Below, piece after piece: positions 59,032-64,000 of a DNA stretch of 64,000 nucleotides. The stretch comes from Planctomycetia bacterium. GTDB taxonomy: Bacteria; Planctomycetota; Planctomycetia; Pirellulales; JACPPG01. The translations under genes and the position numbers were made by a program. A model generated the notes under the pieces. That model was not told the origin of the DNA, made no database searches, and saw nothing but the letters and a program-made list of their open reading frames with translations. How positions within the stretch are numbered: position 1 is the first letter of the stretch; each line of letters opens with the position of its first letter. Location: the NCBI GenBank assembly GCA_016191115.1, contig JACPPG010000032.1, positions 1-64,000 of the forward strand, written 5' to 3'.

Positions 59032-59168
59032 GATCCGCGGATTACGCGGATTTCGCTGACAATGACACGACAATTATCCCTTGGCGGCACCCTTGGACGC
59101 GCCGCTTGAGGCGGTCACTCGACACTCAGCTCCTCATTCATCTGCGAAATCTGCGCAATCTGCGGATC
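59032..59168. repeat. Inverted repeat GATCCGCGGATTACGCGGAT between nupC and cdd
   Basis: Arms 59032-59056 and 59144-59168 are 25-bp inverted copies with three mismatches, 87 bases apart, between two convergent genes. Each arm is itself partly repetitive (CCGCGGATTACGCGGATT). It is probably another of the interspersed intergenic elements of this genome and might serve as a bidirectional transcription barrier. Confidence 0.7.
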
Positions 59169-59184
59169 ATCGTTCCTCGCTTCA

Positions 59185-59598
59185 TCAGTCGCGCAGCCGG
59201 AAGCGATCCGGGAGAAGATCGGCAAGTTGCAGCGTCCGGACTTGGCTCGGCTTGCGCGCGTCGACCAACAAGATCCAAAGATCGCGGCAGAATTCCGCCA
59301 TCACCTGGCGGCAGGCGCCGCAGGGCGTCACGGCTTTAGCGCTGGCGACGGCTAGCGCCTTGAATTCTTGACGCCCGCCGGCGACGGCACTTTGGATCGC
59401 CACCCGCTCGGCGCAGATCGTCAGTCCGTACGACACATTCTCGACGTTGCAGCCGGTTACGATCTCGCCGTCATCGCACAAGAGCGCGGCGCCGACCTTG
59501 AACTTCGAGTATTTCGCATGAGCGCGCTTCCGCGCCGCGAGTGCCGCTGCGACCAGCGTCTTACGCTGCTGCTCGGTGATCGGCTCAGGCCGTTTCAT
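59185..59598 (-). CDS. cdd: Cytidine deaminase
   Basis: This short tetrameric-type zinc enzyme deaminates cytidine and deoxycytidine to uridine and deoxyuridine. The core shows YSKFKVGAALL, GCNVENVSYGLTICAERVA with the catalytic Glu and first zinc Cys, and TPCGACRQVMAEF with the other two Cys ligands. The ATG at 59596-59598 gives a 137-residue protein of normal size. A GTG seven codons upstream (59619) is an alternative. It is the last gene of the deoC-punA-cdd run, 42 bases after punA. Confidence 0.92.
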   Translation of the reverse strand: MKRPEPITEQQRKTLVAAALAARKRAHAKYSKFKVGAALLCDDGEIVTGCNVENVSYGLTICAERVAIQSAVAGGRQEFKALAVASAKAVTPCGACRQVMAEFCRDLWILLVDARKPSQVRTLQLADLLPDRFRLRD

Positions 59599-59640
59599 GT
59601 CAACACCGTGATTGGCCACGTTCAGACAGATCCTGGTCGT

Positions 59641-60471
59641 TCATCCCTGAAGCTCGTCCGCCACGACGCCCAGCACGATTTGGCGTAGTCTCGGTTCCGC
59701 TGCTTCTGCGACCGCCACGATAGCCTCCGCGCTCGCCGGGCGCAACGCATCCGGCAGGCACACGTTGGTCACCGTCGACAGCGCCAGCACCCGCAGCCCG
59801 ATCTGCGCCGCCACGATCACCTCGGGCACGGTCGACATGCCGACCACGTCGGCGCCGATCGCGCGCAAGAATCGGTATTCCGCCCGCGTTTCAAGGTTCG
59901 GTCCCTTCAGTGCCGCGTACACGCCCCGATGCGCCGCGAATCCTTCCCGCCGCGCGATCTCTAGCGCGCGGCTGGCAAGTCGCTCGTCGTACGGACCGCT
60001 CAGGTCCACGAAGCGATCGCCTTGGGCGTCGTCGTGCGGCCCGAGGAGCGGGCTGTCGAACAGCAGATTGATGTGGTCCTCGATCACGACGATATCGCCC
60101 TGGGCGTAGTACGGATTCATGCCGCCGCTGGCGTTGGTCAGGATCAACGCGCGGGCGCCCAGCGCCTTCATCACGCGCACCGCGAGCGTGGTGTCGGCGA
60201 GCGAGTAGCCCTCGTAGGCGTGGCATCGCCCCTCCATGGTGACGACAGGCACGCCGCATAGCGTCCCACATACGAGCTGCCCCTTGTGCGAAAGCACGGT
60301 CGAGCGCGGGAAATGCGGAATTGATTCGTAGGGGATCGTCGCCTCGGTGTCGATCTGCGAGGCGAAGCGGCCCTGGCCGGTCCCCAAGATGATGGCCGCG
60401 CGGGGCGCGCGAGCCCATTGCCCGGCGATGGTCGCGGCAGCGTCGTCGATCCTGGCGGCAAGGTCGAGCAT
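59641..60471 (-). CDS. punA: Purine nucleoside phosphorylase (trimeric type)
   Basis: This 276-residue enzyme splits purine nucleosides with phosphate into base and ribose 1-phosphate. Family marks are AAIILGTGQG at the phosphate site, VTMEGRCHAYEGYS, ILTNASGGMNP, YAALKGPNLETRAEYRFLR, DVVGMSTVPEVIVA and TVTNVCLPDALRP. These are features of the trimeric PNP/PunA family, not hexameric DeoD. It begins three bases after the deoC stop, so translation is probably coupled. Confidence 0.92.
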   Translation of the reverse strand: MLDLAARIDDAAATIAGQWARAPRAAIILGTGQGRFASQIDTEATIPYESIPHFPRSTVLSHKGQLVCGTLCGVPVVTMEGRCHAYEGYSLADTTLAVRVMKALGARALILTNASGGMNPYYAQGDIVVIEDHINLLFDSPLLGPHDDAQGDRFVDLSGPYDERLASRALEIARREGFAAHRGVYAALKGPNLETRAEYRFLRAIGADVVGMSTVPEVIVAAQIGLRVLALSTVTNVCLPDALRPASAEAIVAVAEAAEPRLRQIVLGVVADELQG

Positions 60472-60474
60472 TGA

Positions 60475-61197
60475 TCAATATCCCGATGCCGCAGGGCGAT
60501 CGGCGGCCGGCACGAGCAGCGGCTCGGGCGCGCTAGTGCCGATGCGCGTGGCCCCCAGCTCGCGCATCCGCACGGCATCGGCATGCGTGCGGACCCCGCC
60601 GGCGGCCTTGACCTGCATCGTGGGCCCGGCGTGGCGCTTCATCAGGGCCACGTCGTGCTCGGTGGCGCCGCGATAGTTGTATCCCCCGCCCGGTTGGCGG
60701 ACGAAGCCGTAGCCGGTCGACGTCTTGACGAAATCGGCCCCCGCCTCTCGGCATACTTCGCAGAGCTTGATCTTCAGCGCGTCGTCGGGCAGGAAATCGT
60801 TCTCGAAGATCACCTTGACGATCGCGCCGGCCGCGTGGGCCGCCTCGGCGACTGCCCGGATGTCGGCCGCGACATAGTCCCAATCGCGCGACAGGACCTT
60901 GCCCACGTTGACCACCATGTCGAGCTCAGTCGCGCCCTGGCGGCAGGCCGCCTGAGCCTCGAAGACCTTGGCCTCGGTCAAGTTGCCGCCGTGCGGAAAG
61001 CCGATGACCGTGCCCACCGCGACTTGCGAGCCAGCCAACAATTTGGCCGCCAGCGGCACGGCATAGGGCTTGATGCACACGCTGGCGCAGCCAATCGCGA
61101 TGGCGTGCCGACAGCCATTGTGCAACTCAGCGTCGGTCAGCACCGGCGGCAAGAGCGAGTAGTCGATCATCCGCGCGATCGTGGCGTCCCACATCAT
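60475..61197 (-). CDS. deoC: Deoxyribose-phosphate aldolase
   Basis: This 240-residue TIM-barrel enzyme cleaves 2-deoxyribose 5-phosphate to glyceraldehyde 3-phosphate and acetaldehyde, the last step of deoxynucleoside breakdown. Marks are IDYSLLPPVLTDAEL, SVCIKPYAV, TVIGFPHGG, ELDMVVNVGKVLS, IVKVIFENDFL, the Schiff-base lysine in ADFVKTSTGYG, and VKAAGGVRT. The ATG at 61195-61197 is chosen because GGAAG lies eight bases upstream and the protein then has normal length. It is the first gene of the minus-strand run with punA and cdd. Confidence 0.93.
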   Translation of the reverse strand: MMWDATIARMIDYSLLPPVLTDAELHNGCRHAIAIGCASVCIKPYAVPLAAKLLAGSQVAVGTVIGFPHGGNLTEAKVFEAQAACRQGATELDMVVNVGKVLSRDWDYVAADIRAVAEAAHAAGAIVKVIFENDFLPDDALKIKLCEVCREAGADFVKTSTGYGFVRQPGGGYNYRGATEHDVALMKRHAGPTMQVKAAGGVRTHADAVRMRELGATRIGTSAPEPLLVPAADRPAASGY

Positions 61198-61338
61198 TCG
61201 CACTTCCAAACGCGCTTCTCTCGCCCCAAGGACCGGCAACACGGGCACCAATATACGCCAAAGACTCGACAGGTGTGCTAGTCTTATGGCGAACGTGACC
61301 GCGGTGCGTTCGGTTCTTATGGTTCATTAGGTGAGTTC

Positions 61339-61431
61339 GGGAGGGCGAAGCTCCGCTGAGCCGGAGGAGTGCGAGCGATGGTCCCTTTGGCGCTGCGGCT
61401 CGGCGGGAGCCTCGCCCTGCCTCGCCCTCCC
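61339..61431. repeat. Palindromic repeat GGGAGGGCGAAG, copy D
   Basis: This is the fourth copy of the GGGAGGGCGAGG-type inverted repeat, between divergent deoC and ligD. The right arm carries an extra CCTGCCTCGC duplication, making the element 93 bases long. It lies 78 bases upstream of the ligD ATG. Confidence 0.8.
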
Positions 61432-61508
61432 GACACGAGAACGGACGGTACGAATTGTGCGTGCCCCAAAGCAGGGGCCGCAACGAAGTCCCTTCGGCGC
61501 GACTTGTG

Positions 61509-63230
61509 ATGACCCTCAAGACGTATCGCGAGAAACGAGACTTTGCCCGCACGCCCGAGCCGCGCGGCGGCAAGCCAGCCGGCCGAGCAAAGCGGCCGCG
61601 GTTCGTCGTGCAGAAGCACGACGCCACGCGCTTGCACTACGACTTTCGGCTGGAGATGGACGGGGTGCTCAAAAGCTGGGCCGTTCCCAAGGGGCCGAGC
61701 CTCGACCCGGCCGAGAAACGTCTGGCTGTCGAAGTGGAGGATCACCCGCTTGAATACGGCAACTTCGAAGGGACGATCCCCGACGACGAGTATGGCGGGG
61801 GCACCGTCATGCTGTGGGACAAGGGAACTTGGACGCCGCTGGGCGACTTGGCGGCCGAGTATCGCGAGGGACGTCTTAAGTTTCGCCTGGCGGGCAAGAA
61901 GCTGCGTGGAGCTTGGACGCTGGTGCGGATGAAGCCCCGGCCGGGCGACAAGCGCCCTAACTGGCTGTTGATCAAGGAGCGCGACGACGAAGTCCGACAG
62001 CAAGCGGACTACGACGTCCTGGCGCGTGAGCCCAATAGCGTCAAGAGTGGGCGATCGCTTGCTGAAATCTCCGAAAACCGGCGAAAGCGGGTCTGGCACA
62101 GCGGTGCAGGACCGGCGGCGAAGGATGGCAAGAAGGCGACACACACAGCAAAGAAGGCGGGCAAGATGCCCGCCCCCCAGGTTAAGCCAGCGCGGAGCAA
62201 GGCGAAAAAGCCGACGGTCGCCGACTTGCCCGGCGCCCGCCGGGCCGCGCAGGCCAAGTCGATTCACGTGCAATTGGCCACGCTCGCCCGCGAGGCCCCC
62301 GATGGCAACCAGTGGATCCACGAAATCAAGTTCGACGGCTATCGGCTGATCGCCTTCAAGACCGGCCGCAACGTGCGGCTGGTGAGCCGCAACGGGCTCG
62401 ACTGGACCGATCGTTTTCCGTCGATCGTCGCCGCCGTGCAGGCACTCGAGCCCAAGGATGCGATTCTCGATGGCGAGGCCGTGATCCTCCTCGCGAATGG
62501 AGTCAGCAGCTTCCAGGCGATGCAGGAAGCGCTCAGCCAGCGGAACACGTCGGCGGCGGTCTACTACTCCTTCGACCTCTTGTACGTCGACGGATACGAC
62601 CTTCGCAACGTGCCGCTGTTGAAACGGAAGGCGGCGTTAGCCCAATTGTTGGGCCCCAAGCCGACGGCCCGCCTGCGCACGAGCGACCACATCGAAGGTC
62701 ACGGCCCGGAGTTCTTTCGCGAGTGCTGCCGGCAGGGCCTGGAAGGTATCATCGCCAAGCGGCGCGACGCCCTTTACGTCGGCGGACGAGGACGCGATTG
62801 GCTGAAAGTGAAGTGTGGCGGCAACGACGAGCTCGTGATCGGCGGCTTCACCAGGCCGGAAGGGTCGCGCGTCGGGTTCGGCGCCCTATTGGTGGGCTAC
62901 TACGATCGGCGCGGCCGGCTTGTGTACGCGGGCCGGGTGGGGACGGGCTTCAGCGAGCGGATGCTGGTTGCCTTGCGCAAGCGACTGGCCGCGCTCGAGC
63001 AGCCCAACGCGCCTTTCGACAGCCTTCCGGCAGGGGCGGCTCCTCGCGGCACGCGGTGGGTCAAGCCGCTCTTGGTGGCCCAGGTGGCGTACAGCCAATG
63101 GACGCGCGATGGCATCCTGCGTAATCCCGCGTTCCAGGGGCTGCGCGAGGACAAGCCGGCAGCGAGCGTAGTCCGCGACGTGCCGACGCCGACGGCCTCA
63201 GCGGCACGCCCCAGCAGCCGACGGAAATGA
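61509..63230 (+). CDS. ligD: LigD-type DNA ligase with 3'-phosphoesterase domain
   Basis: This 573-residue enzyme of bacterial non-homologous end joining heals 3' ends and seals breaks using ATP. Residues about 1-160 form the phosphoesterase domain (FVVQKHDATRLHYDFRLEMD, VEDHPLEYGNFEGTIP). A basic linker follows (KKATHTAKKAGKMP). The ligase domain has its adenylated lysine at Lys274 in HEIKFDGYRL, then LDGEAVIL, YYSFDLLYVDG, EGIIAKRRD and DWLKVKC, and ends in an OB-fold part. The polymerase domain, usually fused, is encoded separately four bases downstream. The ATG at 61509 gives the standard TLKTYREKRDF start. No ku gene is in view. Confidence 0.93.
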   Translation: MTLKTYREKRDFARTPEPRGGKPAGRAKRPRFVVQKHDATRLHYDFRLEMDGVLKSWAVPKGPSLDPAEKRLAVEVEDHPLEYGNFEGTIPDDEYGGGTVMLWDKGTWTPLGDLAAEYREGRLKFRLAGKKLRGAWTLVRMKPRPGDKRPNWLLIKERDDEVRQQADYDVLAREPNSVKSGRSLAEISENRRKRVWHSGAGPAAKDGKKATHTAKKAGKMPAPQVKPARSKAKKPTVADLPGARRAAQAKSIHVQLATLAREAPDGNQWIHEIKFDGYRLIAFKTGRNVRLVSRNGLDWTDRFPSIVAAVQALEPKDAILDGEAVILLANGVSSFQAMQEALSQRNTSAAVYYSFDLLYVDGYDLRNVPLLKRKAALAQLLGPKPTARLRTSDHIEGHGPEFFRECCRQGLEGIIAKRRDALYVGGRGRDWLKVKCGGNDELVIGGFTRPEGSRVGFGALLVGYYDRRGRLVYAGRVGTGFSERMLVALRKRLAALEQPNAPFDSLPAGAAPRGTRWVKPLLVAQVAYSQWTRDGILRNPAFQGLREDKPAASVVRDVPTPTASAARPSSRRK

Positions 63231-63234
63231 ACTC

Positions 63235-64000
63235 ATGCCCAAGAAGCGAGCAACTCGCACCCCGGCTGGGCCAAAGGTTTCGCACCGGCGCGTCCCATTG
63301 CGCCCGGCGCCAGCCGACGAAGCGATCGTGGCCGGCGTGCGCATCTCGCACCCCGACCGGGTCATTTATCCGGACACGGGCTTGACCAAGCTCGGGCTGG
63401 CCCAGTTCTATGAGAAGATCGCCGATTGGGTGCTGCCGCACGTCATCAATCGGCCGCTCAGCCTGCTGCGGGCGCCGGCCGGATACGGCAAAGAGACGTT
63501 CTTTCAAAAGAACCTGGGGCCCGGCATGCCCGCGGCGCTGCACCGCGTGCCCATCAAGGAAAAAGGGAAGACGAACGAGTACGCCATCATCAAGGACGTG
63601 GCCGGTCTGGTGGCACTGGTGCAAATGGGCGTGATCGAGATTCACCCGTGGGGCGCGGCGGCCGACGACGTGGAGCGGCCCGACCGGCTGATCTTCGATC
63701 TCGATCCCGATCCCGCCGCGCCGTGGAAGGAAGTCATCAAGGCGGCCCGCGAGATTCATGACCTGCTGGCCGAAGTCGGTTTGACGACCTTCTTGAAGAC
63801 TACCGGCGGCAAGGGGCTGCACGTCGTCGCCCCATTGGCGCGGCGGGCGAGCTGGGGCGATCTGAAGCAGTTCGCCCGCGGCGTCGCCGAGCTGCTGGTC
63901 CAGCGCCGGCCGGCGCTGTACACGGCAAATCCGATGAAAGCCGCGCGGGCCGGCAAGATCTATATCGACTACTTGCGGAACGACCGCGGCTCGACGGCCG
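63235..64000 (+). CDS. LigD polymerase domain protein (3' end beyond window)
   Basis: A frame starting at the ATG at 63235 stays open for 255 codons to the window edge. After a basic N-terminus comes ISHPDRVIYPDTGLTKLGLA, the start of the LigD polymerase (archaeo-eukaryotic primase-like) domain. Further marks are RPLSLLRAPAG, HPWGAAADDVERPDRLIFDL, the metal-binding DLDPD, LKTTGGKGLHVVAPL and KIYIDYLRND. In end joining this enzyme adds ribonucleotides to fill gaps. It follows the ligase gene by four bases and must be expressed with it. Confidence 0.92.
   Translation, partial: MPKKRATRTPAGPKVSHRRVPLRPAPADEAIVAGVRISHPDRVIYPDTGLTKLGLAQFYEKIADWVLPHVINRPLSLLRAPAGYGKETFFQKNLGPGMPAALHRVPIKEKGKTNEYAIIKDVAGLVALVQMGVIEIHPWGAAADDVERPDRLIFDLDPDPAAPWKEVIKAAREIHDLLAEVGLTTFLKTTGGKGLHVVAPLARRASWGDLKQFARGVAELLVQRRPALYTANPMKAARAGKIYIDYLRNDRGSTA

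Overview
The window is GC-rich bacterial DNA and points to a planctomycete, probably of the Pirellulales group. The evidence is a giant secreted-type protein that opens with the LEDRVLLS (LEPRxLLS-type) motif of Planctomycetes, paired proteins with kinase-like or zinc-ribbon N-termini and secretin-like C-termini, a small Tyr/Trp-rich secreted protein, and many short palindromic repeats between genes. The genus assignment is inference.

Layout. Positions 1-130 hold the tail of an IS4-like transposase, followed by a small secreted-type protein (151-792). The minus strand from 27775 to 1421 is one reading frame of 8,784 codons. It encodes a giant repeat protein with an N-terminal metzincin-like motif, beta-solenoid repeats, FG-GAP blocks and C-terminal RTX repeats. 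A one-base problem in a G7 tract hides about 180 further codons (to 889) that carry a second HExxHxxGxxH motif. From 28 to 44 kb lie housekeeping genes: an SDR oxidoreductase, a SpoIIAA-like protein, two metallo-beta-lactamase-fold hydrolases, UDP-sugar and GDP-mannose pyrophosphorylases, ruvX, an epimerase, a minus-strand hisD-hisC-ppa-hisB run, a truncated threonine aldolase and a glutamate dehydrogenase. Five copies of a 157-bp non-autonomous mobile element with 10-11 bp target duplications are scattered here, and one sits exactly at the breakpoint of the threonine aldolase.

From 44 to 64 kb come a pseudokinase/STN-type membrane protein and its zinc-ribbon partner, then DAHP synthase. The latter is preceded by what reads as a complete aromatic amino acid attenuator: a leader peptide with Tyr-Trp-Phe-Trp-Phe-Tyr-Phe, competing hairpins and a U-tract terminator. 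Next are a type II NADH dehydrogenase, sucA-sucB, small basic and membrane proteins, a nucleoside salvage group (nupC facing deoC-punA-cdd), and a split LigD end-joining system (esterase-ligase gene, then a separate polymerase gene cut by the window edge).

No tRNA, rRNA, CRISPR array or phage was seen. The strongest new observations are the aromatic attenuator, the 157-bp MITE family with its gene-breaking copy, and the giant protein with a hidden C-terminal metalloprotease-like domain.
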